A DNA stretch of 64,000 bases. Origin: Streptomyces tanashiensis. Its GTDB lineage: Bacteria > Actinomycetota > Actinomycetes > Streptomycetales > Streptomycetaceae. Position 1 is the first letter of the stretch. Every line of letters begins with the position of its first letter. Positions 1-12,460 of the stretch are shown in pieces. Below the pieces are notes generated by a model. That model was given only the letters and a program-made list of their open reading frames with translations, searched no databases and was not told the origin of the DNA. The stretch is taken from the NCBI RefSeq assembly GCF_014648895.1, contig NZ_BMRZ01000009.1:124001-188000 (forward strand), in the 5' to 3' direction. Made by a program: the position numbers and the translations under genes.

Positions 1-945
1 CTGGACCTCGCAGCGCGAGGCGAGGCCCGCGGCGACGACGTTCTTGGCGACCCAGCGCATGGCGTAGGCGGCCGAGCGGTCGACCTTGGACGGGTCCTTG
101 CCGGAGAAGGCGCCGCCACCGTGGCGGGCCATGCCGCCGTAGGTGTCGATGATGATCTTGCGGCCGGTGAGGCCGGCGTCGCCCATCGGGCCGCCGATCT
201 CGAAGCGGCCGGTCGGGTTCACCAGCAGGCGGTAGCCGTCGGTGTCGAGCTTGATGCCGTCCTCGACGAGCTGCTTGAGCACGTGCTCGACGACGAACTC
301 GCGGATGTCGGGCGCGAGCAGCGACTCGAGGTCGATGTCCGAGGCGTGCTGCGAGGAGACGACGACCGTGTCGAGGCGGACGGCCTTGTCGCCGTCGTAC
401 TCGATGGTGACCTGGGTCTTGCCGTCGGGACGCAGGTACGGGATGGTCCCGTTCTTGCGGACCTCGGTGAGGCGGCGGGAGAGCCGGTGCGCGATGTGGA
501 TCGGCAGCGGCATCAGCTCGGGGGTCTCGTCCGACGCGTAGCCGAACATCAGGCCCTGGTCGCCGGCGCCCTGCTTGTCGAGCTCGTCCTCGTCGCCCTC
601 GACCCGCTTCTCGTACGCGGTGTCCACGCCCTGGGCGATGTCCGGGGACTGGGATCCGATGGACACCGACACGCCGCAGGAGGCGCCGTCGAAGCCCTTC
701 TTCGAGGAGTCGTAACCGATCTCGAGGATCTTGTTCCGGACGAGGGTCGGGATGTCCGCCCACGCCTTCGTCGTCACCTCACCGGCGACGTGCACCAGGC
801 CGGTGGTGATCAGCGTCTCGACGGCGACGCGCGAGGTGGGGTCCTCGCGCAGCAGTGCGTCGAGAATGGTGTCGCTGATCTGGTCAGCGATCTTGTCGGG
901 GTGACCCTCGGTGACAGATTCCGAGGTGAACAGACGACGGGACAC
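1..945 (-). CDS. metK: S-adenosylmethionine synthetase, 3' end cut by window edge
   Basis: Makes S-adenosylmethionine from methionine and ATP in the cytosol. Only the first 315 residues of a protein that is usually about 400 long are visible; the reading frame is still open at base 1. The ATP-binding start GHPDKIADQISD lies at residues 14-25, GAGDQG at 126-131, and the glycine-rich GGGAFSGKD loop near the visible end. I chose the GTG at 943-945 because it gives the conserved N-terminus VSRRLFTSESVTEGHPDK. The gene reads leftward, away from coaBC, with a 298-base gap that holds a candidate promoter and a pair of direct repeats. Confidence 0.97.
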   Translation of the reverse strand, partial: MSRRLFTSESVTEGHPDKIADQISDTILDALLREDPTSRVAVETLITTGLVHVAGEVTTKAWADIPTLVRNKILEIGYDSSKKGFDGASCGVSVSIGSQSPDIAQGVDTAYEKRVEGDEDELDKQGAGDQGLMFGYASDETPELMPLPIHIAHRLSRRLTEVRKNGTIPYLRPDGKTQVTIEYDGDKAVRLDTVVVSSQHASDIDLESLLAPDIREFVVEHVLKQLVEDGIKLDTDGYRLLVNPTGRFEIGGPMGDAGLTGRKIIIDTYGGMARHGGGAFSGKDPSKVDRSAAYAMRWVAKNVVAAGLASRCEVQ

Positions 946-1027
946 AACGCTCCCTGGGGTTGCAGCGGCTGCTGGCTACTCGTGACGCGGACCGGCAGGG
1001 GGCTGCGCCCCGCGACGTTCCACGAAC

Positions 1028-1033
1028 AGTCTA
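1028..1033 (-). promoter_or_regulatory. candidate -10 element for metK
   Basis: On the minus strand this reads TAGACT, close to the usual Streptomyces HrdB-type -10. It would give a transcript starting about 75 bases ahead of the metK GTG. No convincing -35 stands 16-19 bases upstream, so the promoter is tentative. Confidence 0.35.
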
Positions 1034-1155
1034 TCGGTCGTGGTCGGACAATGGACCAGGTGTCTCGCCTGTCGAATGCCGCCGAGCGGACGAAACCGGC
1101 CTCCAGCAAGGCAGAAGTGCCCGCCCGGGTGGGGCGCAAATCACTCCTGGCGCGG

Positions 1156-1192
1156 CGTTTCGCGCCTCCCCGTGTGCCGTTTCACGCCTCCC
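1156..1192. repeat. pair of 15-bp direct repeats between coaBC and metK
   Basis: CGTTTCGCGCCTCCC at 1156-1170 and CGTTTCACGCCTCCC at 1178-1192 match at 14 of 15 bases. They are 22 bp apart centre to centre, about two helical turns. They lie downstream of coaBC and about 125 bp upstream of the candidate metK -10. No function is known to me. Confidence 0.6.
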
Positions 1193-1243
1193 GGGAGCGA
1201 CTTCGCGCCGACCTGGCGGCCGCCGTGGAGCCGCCCGGATCCG

Positions 1244-2455
1244 TCAGGTCGCGGGGCGCAGCCGCGGCAGGACCAGGTCCCAGACCGTCTCGGCGAGCGC
1301 TTCCTTCGGTCCGTACGGTACGGGGGTCTCGGCGCCGTCCGACGCGAGGACGACGGCCTCGTTCTCCTCGGAGCCGAAGGTCTTGTGCTCCCCCACCTCG
1401 TTGACGACGAGCAGGTCGCAGCCCTTCCGGCGGAGCTTCGCCCGACCGTTGGCGAGGACGTCGTCGGTCTCCGCGGCGAAGCCGACGACCACCTGGCCGG
1501 GCAGGGCGCGGTCGGCGGCCAGCTCGGCGAGGATGTCGGGGTTGCGGACGAGTTCGATCGTCGGCGCTCCCCCGTCGTCCGTCTTCTTGATCTTGCCGGG
1601 GGCGTAGACGGCCGGGCGGAAGTCGGCGACGGCGGCGGCCATCACGACCGCGTCGGCGTCGGCCGCGGCCTTGAGCACGGCCTCGCGGAGCTGGACGGCG
1701 GTGCCGACGTGGACCACGTCGACGCCCGCCGGGTCGGCGATGCCGGTGTTCGCCTCGACGAGCGTGACCCGGGCGCCGCGGGCGGCGGCGGCCTTGGCGA
1801 GCGCGTAGCCCTGCTTCCCGGAGGAGCGGTTGCCGAGGTAGCGGACGGGGTCGAGGGGCTCGCGGGTACCGCCGGCGCTGACGACGACATGGCGGCCGGC
1901 GAGGTCGGGGGCGGCGGTGCCGCGGGCCAGGATCCTGCGGCAGACCTCGAAGATCTCCGCCGGGTCCGGGAGCCGGCCCTTGCCGGTGTCGACGCCGGTG
2001 AGGCGGCCGACGGCGGGCTCGATGACGACGGCGCCGCGGCGGCGCAGGGTCGCCACGTTCTCCTGGGTCGCCGGGTGCTCCCACATCTCGGTGTGCATGG
2101 CGGGGGCGAAGACGACCGGACAGCGCGCGGTGAGCAGCGTGTTGGTGAGCAGGTCGTCGGCGAGGCCGTGGGCGGCCTTGGCGAGCATGTCGGCGGTGGC
2201 GGGGGCGACGACGACGAGGTCGGCCGCCTGGCCGATCCGCACGTGCGGGACCTCGTGGACGGAGTCCCACACCTCGGTGGAGACGGGGTTGCCGGAGAGC
2301 GCGGACCAGGTCGCCGCGCCGACGAAGTGCAGCGCGGAGTCGGTGGGGACGACGCGCACGTCGTGGCCCGACTCGGTGAGCCTGCGGAGCAGCTCGCACG
2401 CCTTGTAGGCGGCGATGCCGCCGCTCACGCCCAGGACGACCTTCGGCTCGGACAC
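1244..2455 (-). CDS. coaBC: bifunctional phosphopantothenoylcysteine decarboxylase / phosphopantothenate-cysteine ligase
   Basis: Joins cysteine to 4'-phosphopantothenate and then decarboxylates the product to 4'-phosphopantetheine, two steps of coenzyme A synthesis. The N-terminal flavoprotein half starts VVLGVSGGIAAYKACELL and carries PATADMLAKAAHG and the FMN-site variant PAMHTEMW (the N of the common PxMNxxMW is H here). The ligase half follows from about residue 185. I start at the GTG at 2453-2455 (403 residues). A longer frame to 2506 begins inside the terminator hairpin downstream of rpoZ and is unlikely. GGGGAG and GGAAG lie just upstream of the chosen start. Confidence 0.93.
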   Translation of the reverse strand: MSEPKVVLGVSGGIAAYKACELLRRLTESGHDVRVVPTDSALHFVGAATWSALSGNPVSTEVWDSVHEVPHVRIGQAADLVVVAPATADMLAKAAHGLADDLLTNTLLTARCPVVFAPAMHTEMWEHPATQENVATLRRRGAVVIEPAVGRLTGVDTGKGRLPDPAEIFEVCRRILARGTAAPDLAGRHVVVSAGGTREPLDPVRYLGNRSSGKQGYALAKAAAARGARVTLVEANTGIADPAGVDVVHVGTAVQLREAVLKAAADADAVVMAAAVADFRPAVYAPGKIKKTDDGGAPTIELVRNPDILAELAADRALPGQVVVGFAAETDDVLANGRAKLRRKGCDLLVVNEVGEHKTFGSEENEAVVLASDGAETPVPYGPKEALAETVWDLVLPRLRPAT

Positions 2456-2500
2456 GACTTCCACGACTCCCCGCACTCGGATGCGTACGACTCCATGAGA

Positions 2501-2539
2501 CACCACAGGCCCGGCGGATGTTCCGCCGGGCCTGTGGTG
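2501..2539 (-). terminator. terminator hairpin after rpoZ
   Basis: A perfect 18-bp stem (2501-2518 with 2522-2539) closes a 3-base loop. It sits 24 bases past the rpoZ stop and ahead of coaBC. There is no T-tract, as is common in Streptomyces. Confidence 0.8.
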
Positions 2540-2563
2540 ACAAGTGTTACAAGCGCTACGTGC

Positions 2564-2836
2564 TCAGGTCGCGGGGCCCTCGATGGCCTCGGACGTCAGC
2601 AGACCCGCGTTGATCTCGCGCAGGGCGATCGAGAGCGGCTTCTCGTGGACGTGGGTGTCGACGAGCGGACCCACGTACTCCAGCAGGCCCTCGCCGAGCT
2701 GGGAGTAGTACGCATTGATCTGACGCGCGCGCTTGGCCGCGTAGATCACGAGGCTGTACTTCGAGTCCGTGGCCTCGAGCAGCTCGTCGATCGGCGGGTT
2801 GATGATGCCCTCGGGCGCGGTGATGGAAGAGGACAC
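2564..2836 (-). CDS. rpoZ: RNA polymerase omega subunit
   Basis: Small RNA polymerase subunit that helps beta-prime fold and join the core enzyme. The 90-residue product has the omega core PPIDELLEATDSKYSLVIYA followed by AAKRARQIN. The GTG at 2834-2836 is preceded by GGAAGG at good spacing. It follows gmk by 28 bases, and the gmk-rpoZ pairing is common in bacteria. A strong hairpin directly downstream suggests the transcript mostly stops before coaBC. Confidence 0.96.
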   Translation of the reverse strand: MSSSITAPEGIINPPIDELLEATDSKYSLVIYAAKRARQINAYYSQLGEGLLEYVGPLVDTHVHEKPLSIALREINAGLLTSEAIEGPAT

Positions 2837-2864
2837 GCTCTACCTTCCGAAGATGGAAAAAAGA

Positions 2865-3428
2865 TCAGACAACGTGCATCAACGTTAGCAGCTCGCGTGC
2901 GACGTCCTCGACGGAGGTGTTGACGAGGGTGGTGTCGAACTCCGACTCGGCGGCCAGCTCGACCTTCGCGGCCTCCAGACGGCGCGCGATGACCTCGGGC
3001 GACTCGGTGCCGCGGCCGGTGAGCCGGCGGACCAGCTCCTCCCAGCTCGGCGGAGCCAGGAAGACCAGCTGGGACTCGGGCATGGAGTCCTTCACCTGAC
3101 GGGCGCCCTGGAGGTCGATCTCCAGGAGCACGGGCTCGCCGGAGTCCAGCCGCTCGAGGACGGCTCCGCGCGGGGTGCCGTAGCGGTTGCCCGCGAACTC
3201 GGCCCACTCGAGGAGCTCACCGTTGGCGATCAGCTTGTCGAACTCGTCGTCCGTGACGAAGAAGTAGTGGACGCCGTGCTTCTCGCCGGGGCGGGGCTTC
3301 CGTGTCGTCGCCGACACCGAGAGCCAGACCTCGGGGTGGACCTTGCGCATATGAGCGACGACCGTGCTCTTGCCGACCCCTGAGGGGCCGGAGAGCACGG
3401 TCAGCCGCGGACGTACCTCTGCTGCCAT
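2865..3428 (-). CDS. gmk: guanylate kinase
   Basis: Phosphorylates GMP to GDP with ATP, feeding GTP and (p)ppGpp synthesis. The 187-residue protein has the P-loop SGPSGVGKS at residues 13-21 and the GMP-binding segment SVSATTRKPRPGEKHGVHY. Its length is normal for the family. ATG start. It sits between mihF and rpoZ on the same strand; the 84-base gap to mihF leaves room for co-transcription. Confidence 0.97.
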   Translation of the reverse strand: MAAEVRPRLTVLSGPSGVGKSTVVAHMRKVHPEVWLSVSATTRKPRPGEKHGVHYFFVTDDEFDKLIANGELLEWAEFAGNRYGTPRGAVLERLDSGEPVLLEIDLQGARQVKDSMPESQLVFLAPPSWEELVRRLTGRGTESPEVIARRLEAAKVELAAESEFDTTLVNTSVEDVARELLTLMHVV

Positions 3429-3512
3429 GCAGCGATTATTCCAGCTTCACCGGCATGCCCGGGACGCTTGCCCCGGAACGGGCGCCGGACCGGAAGCGGG
3501 TCCGGTCGCCGA

Positions 3513-3836
3513 TCAGGCGCCGGAGCCGCCGAACTCGCGCTCCAGGGAGGCGATCTGGTTGGAGCCGAGACCGCGCACCCGGCGGCTCTCGGAGATGCCG
3601 AGCCGCTCCATGATCTGCTTGGCGCGGACCTTGCCGACGCCGGGCAGGGACTCAAGGAGCGCGGAGACCTTCATCTTGCCGATGACGTCGTTCTCCTGGC
3701 CGGTCTTGATGACCTCGTGCAGGGAGGCGCCGGAGTGCTTGAGTCGATTCTTGACCTCGGCCCGCTCCCGGCGAGCCGCGGCGGCCTTTTCGAGCGCGGC
3801 TGCGCGCTGTTCAGGGGTAAGGGGCGGAAGAGCCAC
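3513..3836 (-). CDS. mihF: integration host factor, actinobacterial type (sIHF/mIHF)
   Basis: Nucleoid-associated protein that binds and bends DNA; in Streptomyces it affects nucleoid compaction, sporulation and antibiotic production (family knowledge). The 107-residue product has a charged N-terminal helix (LTPEQRAAALEKAAAARRER) and a helix-two-turn-helix region around LLESLPGVGKVRAKQIME. I chose the GTG at 3834-3836, which gives VALPPLTPEQ and the usual family length. A frame extending to 3899 adds 21 residues without family character. A good promoter is visible 117 bases upstream. Confidence 0.95.
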   Translation of the reverse strand: MALPPLTPEQRAAALEKAAAARRERAEVKNRLKHSGASLHEVIKTGQENDVIGKMKVSALLESLPGVGKVRAKQIMERLGISESRRVRGLGSNQIASLEREFGGSGA

Positions 3837-3952
3837 GCCTACGTCACCTCGGATGTCGATCTGTCGGATACGGACCGGTGAGGAACCTGGACGCCCCACA
3901 CCAGTGGAGCAACGATCAACGGAGTGGCCGTTGAACGCCTGCTCTGCCCCGG

Positions 3953-3981
3953 AGACTAGCGGCCGAGGCCGCTCCAGTCAG
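3953..3981 (-). promoter_or_regulatory. promoter for mihF, with a palindrome in the spacer
   Basis: On the minus strand CTGACT is followed after 17 bases by TAGTCT, a good HrdB-type -35/-10 pair. The spacer holds the inverted repeat GCGGCC-GA-GGCCGC (3960-3973), which could be an operator or simply GC-rich chance. Transcription would start about 110 bases ahead of the mihF GTG. Confidence 0.6.
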
Positions 3982-3990
3982 CGAGAACAG

Positions 3991-4032
3991 CGGAAAAGTC
4001 CTGGTCAGCATCGACCGACCAGGACTTTTCCG
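3991..4032 (-). terminator. terminator hairpin after pyrF
   Basis: A perfect 16-bp stem (3991-4006 with 4017-4032) with a 10-base loop. It carries an AAAA/TTTT step inside the stem. It lies 101 bases past the pyrF stop and directly upstream of the mihF promoter, so it would insulate mihF from the pyr genes. Confidence 0.8.
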
Positions 4033-4133
4033 GCATAACGACTCGGTTTTGAGCCAAGATTTCGTCAAGTGGTGAGACGGCTCACCTTCGGGCGGCCCGT
4101 CCCCTCCGACCTGCGGATTGTCCGGGAGACCCG

Positions 4134-4966
4134 TCAGCCGGCGACGGCCGCGCGGATCTCGTCCGCGTACCGGTGCGCCGAGTCCCGCAGGGCGACCACG
4201 TCCGGGCCGTTCCTGAGGACCCCGCGGCTGACGTTCGGGACGACGTTGCCGACGGCCGCGCCGAAGACGGCCGGGAGGTCGGCGGGGGTCGCGCCCTGGG
4301 CGCCGATGCCGGGGGCGAGGAGCGGCCCGTTGATGTCCAGGTCGAAGGAGGACAGGTCGCCGAGGGTCGCGCCGACGACCGCGCCGAAGGAGCCCATCGG
4401 GGTCTCCCCCGCGTTCTCCTCGGCGAGGTGGGCGAGCATGGTCGCTCCGACGGTGCGGCCGTCCTCGCGGACCGCCCGCTGGACCTCCGCGCCCTCCGGG
4501 TTGGAGGTGAGGGCCAGCACGAAGAGGCCGGCTCCGGACTCCCGCGCCAGGTCGACGGCCGGCTTCAGGGCGCCGTAGCCGAGGTACGGGGAGACCGTCA
4601 GCGCGTCGGAGAAGAGCGGGGAGTCCTTGCGCAGGAAGGTCTCCGCGTAGGCGGCCATCGTGGAGCCGATGTCGCCGCGCTTCGCGTCCATGACGACCAG
4701 GCCGCCCGCGGCCCGCAGATCGGCCGTGGCGCGCTCCAGGACGGCGATGCCGCGGGAGCCGAAGCGCTCGAAGAAGGCGGACTGCGGCTTGAAGACGGCC
4801 ACGGTCCCGGCGAGGGCCTCGACGACGGTGAAGGTGAAGCGCTCCAGGCCGGCGATGTCGTCGCTCAGGCCCCAGGAGTCGAGCAGCGCGGCGTGCGGGT
4901 CGATGCCGACGCAGAGCGGGCCGCGCTCGTCCATCGCGGAGCGCAGGCGGGTGCCGAAGGAGAGGG

Positions 4967-4970
<4 letters not shown>
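4134..4970 (-). CDS. pyrF: orotidine 5'-phosphate decarboxylase
   Basis: Last step of UMP synthesis, decarboxylating OMP. The 278-residue protein has the active-site stretch VVMDAKRGDIGST (Lys and Asp pair) and belongs to the longer, type 2 OMP decarboxylases. The GTG at 4968-4970 overlaps the pyrD stop by four bases (GTGA), so the two are translationally coupled. A frame that continues far upstream is only a shadow inside pyrD. Confidence 0.96.
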
Positions 4971-6076
<1,106 letters not shown>

Positions 6077-6104
6077 GGGTCTGTCGTCCAAGTGTGCTCA
6101 TGAC

Positions 6105-6140
6105 GAGGGGGACACCGCAGGTCCTGCCGGTGTCCCCCTC
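6105..6140 (-). terminator. hairpin between carB and pyrD
   Basis: A 13-bp perfect stem (6105-6117 with 6128-6140) whose loop can itself pair CAG/CTG. It begins 14 bases after the carB stop. It probably ends or attenuates the pyrR-carB transcript before pyrD. Confidence 0.7.
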
Positions 6141-6153
6141 CTCGTACGGGCTG

Positions 6154-9454
<3,301 letters not shown>

Positions 9455-9462
<8 letters not shown>

Positions 9463-10597
9463 GCTCGGCCTCCATCAGGGATACGAAGCGGTCGAAGAGG
9501 TACGCGGCGTCGTGCGGGCCCGCGGCCGCCTCGGGGTGGTACTGGACGGAGAAGGCCGGCTGGTCGAGCAGCTGGAGGCCTTCGACGACCTGGTCGTTCA
9601 GGCAGACGTGGGAGACCTCGGCACGCCCGTAGGGGGTGTCGGAGACCTTGTCGAGGGGCGCGTCGACGGCGAAGCCGTGGTTGTGCGCGGTGACCTCGAC
9701 CTTGCCGGTGGTGCGGTCCTGGACCGGCTGGTTGATGCCCCGGTGGCCGTACTTCAGCTTGTAGGTGCCGAAGCCGAGGGCGCGGCCGAGGATCTGGTTG
9801 CCGAAGCAGATGCCGAAGAGGGGCGTCCTGCGCTCCAGGACGGCCTGCATGACGGCGACGGGGCCGTCGGCGGTGGCCGGGTCGCCCGGGCCGTTGGAGA
9901 AGAACACTCCGTCGGGCCGGACGGCGTAGATGTCCTCGGCGGTGGCGGTGGCGGGGAGGACGTGGACCTCGATGCCGCGCTCGGCCATCCGGTGCGGGGT
10001 CATGCCCTTGATGCCGAGGTCGACGGCGGCGACGGTGAACTTCTTCTCGCCGATCGCGGGGACGACGTAGGTCTCCTTGGTGGCGACCTCGGCGGAGAGG
10101 TTCGCGCCCTTCATCTGCGGCTGCGCCTGGACCTTCGCCAGGAGGGCGGCCTCGTCGGCGAGCGCGTCGCCGGAGAAGATGCCGACGCGCATGGCGCCGC
10201 GCTCGCGCAGGTGGCGGGTGAGGGCGCGGGTGTCGATGCCGGAGATGCCGACGACGCCCTGGCGCTCCAGCTCCTCGTCCAGCGAGCGCTGGGAGCGCCA
10301 GTTGGAGGAGACGCGTGCGGGGTCGCGGACGACGTATCCGGAGACCCAGATGCGGCCGGACTCGGGGTCCTCGTCGTTGACGCCGGTGTTGCCGACGTGC
10401 GGGGCCGTCATGACCACGACCTGCCGGTGGTACGACGGGTCGGTGAGGGTCTCCTGGTAGCCGGTCATGCCGGTGGAGAACACGGCCTCGCCGAAGGTCT
10501 CCCCCACGGCCCCGTAGGCGCGGCCGCGGAAGGCGCGGCCGTCCTCCAGGACGAGTACGGCGGGAGCCTTGGCGGCTCCCCTGGTGGAGGTCGTCAT
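9455..10597 (-). CDS. carA: carbamoyl-phosphate synthase small (glutaminase) subunit
   Basis: Class I glutamine amidotransferase subunit that supplies ammonia to CarB. The 380-residue product shows the nucleophile motif FGICFGNQILG (Cys) and the downstream catalytic His-Glu pair in YHPEAAAGPHD. The N-terminal half has the small-subunit fold (LEDGRAFRGRAYGA). The ATG at 10595-10597 overlaps the stop of the preceding gene by four bases (ATGA). Confidence 0.97.
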
Positions 10598-11175
10598 CGT
10601 GCGATGCCTTCCGTCGTGGTGGTTACGGCGTTCATGGAGTTGATGGCCTCGACCCAGGCCGTGTGCTCGGCCGCCCGGTCGGAGCGGAAGCCGGAGTCGA
10701 GCTGCTTGCCACCGTGCTCCCAGGTGACGATCAGGAGCCCGCCCTCGGCGAGGACCTTGCCGGCGATGCCCTTGTCGAGGCGGGCCTCGCGCAGGGCGGC
10801 GGCCGGCACGAAGAAGTCGTTCGCCCCGGGGCGCACGACCTCGATCCCGGCGTCGGTGAGCGTGAGCTCGACGCGGCTGCGGGTGCCGAGGCCGTGGGCG
10901 ACGATCCGGTCGAGCCAGTGCCCGGCGGTCGTGGACCCGTGGTAGCGCCCGCTGAGAGTCAGTTTCGCCTCGCCGGTCGTGTCCGGCGCGGTGGGCAGCT
11001 CGGGCAGGTCCGACTGGAGGCTGCCGCGCCACTTCCATCCCTGGCGCATGAGCCAGTACACGAAGGCGACGAAGAGCAGCAGCCCGGCGACCCAGCCGAG
11101 CCGTCCGGCCCAGTCGGTCACCTCCGCCGACTTCTGCTCGGCAGCCTCTGCGGCGATTGCGATGAGTGGTGTCAC
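10594..11175 (-). CDS. membrane-anchored PH-like domain protein in the pyr operon
   Basis: A 193-residue protein of unknown function. One membrane segment spans about residues 28-45 (WVAGLLLFVAFVYWLM), leaving a short outer N-terminus and a cytosolic domain with a pleckstrin-homology-like beta pattern (VELTLTDAGIEVVRPG, ending in a helix AEHTAWVEAINSM). It overlaps pyrC upstream and carA downstream by four bases each (ATGA at both ends), so it is tightly built into the operon. A role linking the pathway to the membrane is inference only. Confidence 0.8.
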   Translation of the reverse strand: MTPLIAIAAEAAEQKSAEVTDWAGRLGWVAGLLLFVAFVYWLMRQGWKWRGSLQSDLPELPTAPDTTGEAKLTLSGRYHGSTTAGHWLDRIVAHGLGTRSRVELTLTDAGIEVVRPGANDFFVPAAALREARLDKGIAGKVLAEGGLLIVTWEHGGKQLDSGFRSDRAAEHTAWVEAINSMNAVTTTTEGIAR

Positions 11176-12458
11176 GCCAGCTTCCCGTCCACGACCGTTG
11201 CCCGGCCCCGCAGGAAGGTGTGGGTGACGCGTCCCGGCAGCTCGCGGCCCTCGTAGGGGGTGTTGCGGCTGCGGGAGGCGAAGTCCGCGGGGTCCACGAC
11301 ACCACGGTAAGCCGGATCGACCAGCGTCAGGTTCGCGGGCTCACCTGCCGAGACGGGTCGTCCGTGGCCGTCGGCGGCTCCGATGCGGGCGGGCGCGAAG
11401 GACATCCGCTCGGCGACGCCGGCCCAGTCGAGGAGGCCGGTCTCGACCATCGTCTGCTGGACGACGGAGAGGGCGGTCTCCAGGCCGACCATGCCCATGG
11501 CGGCGGCGGCCCACTCGCAGTCCTTGTCCTCGTGCGGGTGCGGGGCGTGGTCGGTGGCGACGATGTCGATGGTGCCGTCGGCCAGCGCCTCGCGGAGCGC
11601 GAGGACGTCCTTCTCGGTGCGCAGCGGCGGGTTGACCTTGTAGACCGGGTTGTACGAGCGGACCAGCTCGTCCGTGAGGAGGAGGTGGTGGGGGGTGACC
11701 TCGGCGGTGACGTCGATGCCGCGGGACTTGGCCCAGCGGACGATCTCGACGGAGCCGGCGGTGGAGAGGTGGCAGATGTGGACGCGGGAGCCGACGTGCT
11801 CGGCGAGGAGGACGTCGCGGGCGATGATCGACTCCTCGGCGACGGCGGGCCAGCCGCCGAGACCCAGCTCCGCGGAGACGATGCCCTCGTTCATCTGGGC
11901 GCCCTCGGTGAGGCGGGGCTCCTGGGCGTGCTGGGCGACGACGCCGCCGAAGGCCTTCACGTACTCCAGGGCGCGGCGCATGATCACGGCGTCGTCGACG
12001 CACTTGCCGTCGTCGGAGAAGACGGTGACGCCGGCGGCGGAGTCGTGCATGGCGCCGAGCTCGGCGAGCTTCTTGCCCTCCAGGCCGACGGTGACGGCGC
12101 CGATGGGCTGGACGTCGCAGTAGCCGGACTCCTTGCCGAGGCGCCAGACCTGCTCGACGACACCGGCGGTGTCGGCGACCGGGTGGGTGTTGGCCATGGC
12201 GAAGACGGCGGTGTAGCCGCCGGAGGCGGCGGCGCGGGTGCCGGTGAGGACGGTCTCGGAGTCCTCGCGGCCGGGCTCGCGCAGGTGGGTGTGGAGGTCG
12301 ACCAGGCCGGGCAGCAGGATCTGGCCGTCGGCCTCGATCACGGTCGCGCCCTCGGCGGACAGGCCCGTCCCGACCTCGGCGATGGTCTCGCCGTCGATGA
12401 GGACGTCCTGGGCCTCGCCGCCGAGGACCTTCGCACCGCGGATAAGGATCTTGCTCAT
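11172..12458 (-). CDS. pyrC: dihydroorotase
   Basis: Cyclises carbamoyl aspartate to dihydroorotate; a zinc amidohydrolase of the long (type I) class. The 428-residue product has the metal-binding DLHTHLREPG, HICHLSTAGSVE and ATDHAPH motifs. The ATG at 12456-12458 lies two bases after the pyrB stop, and its own stop overlaps the next gene by four bases. Confidence 0.97.
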   Translation of the reverse strand: MSKILIRGAKVLGGEAQDVLIDGETIAEVGTGLSAEGATVIEADGQILLPGLVDLHTHLREPGREDSETVLTGTRAAASGGYTAVFAMANTHPVADTAGVVEQVWRLGKESGYCDVQPIGAVTVGLEGKKLAELGAMHDSAAGVTVFSDDGKCVDDAVIMRRALEYVKAFGGVVAQHAQEPRLTEGAQMNEGIVSAELGLGGWPAVAEESIIARDVLLAEHVGSRVHICHLSTAGSVEIVRWAKSRGIDVTAEVTPHHLLLTDELVRSYNPVYKVNPPLRTEKDVLALREALADGTIDIVATDHAPHPHEDKDCEWAAAAMGMVGLETALSVVQQTMVETGLLDWAGVAERMSFAPARIGAADGHGRPVSAGEPANLTLVDPAYRGVVDPADFASRSRNTPYEGRELPGRVTHTFLRGRATVVDGKLA

Positions 12459-12460
12459 GG

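Noticed and set aside
946..1243. SAM riboswitch upstream of metK
   Set aside because: I could not find the conserved core of a SAM-I or SAM-II aptamer in either strand of this gap.
1040..2923. 627-residue plus-strand open frame
   Set aside because: Antisense to coaBC, rpoZ and the end of gmk; it also reads through the rpoZ terminator.
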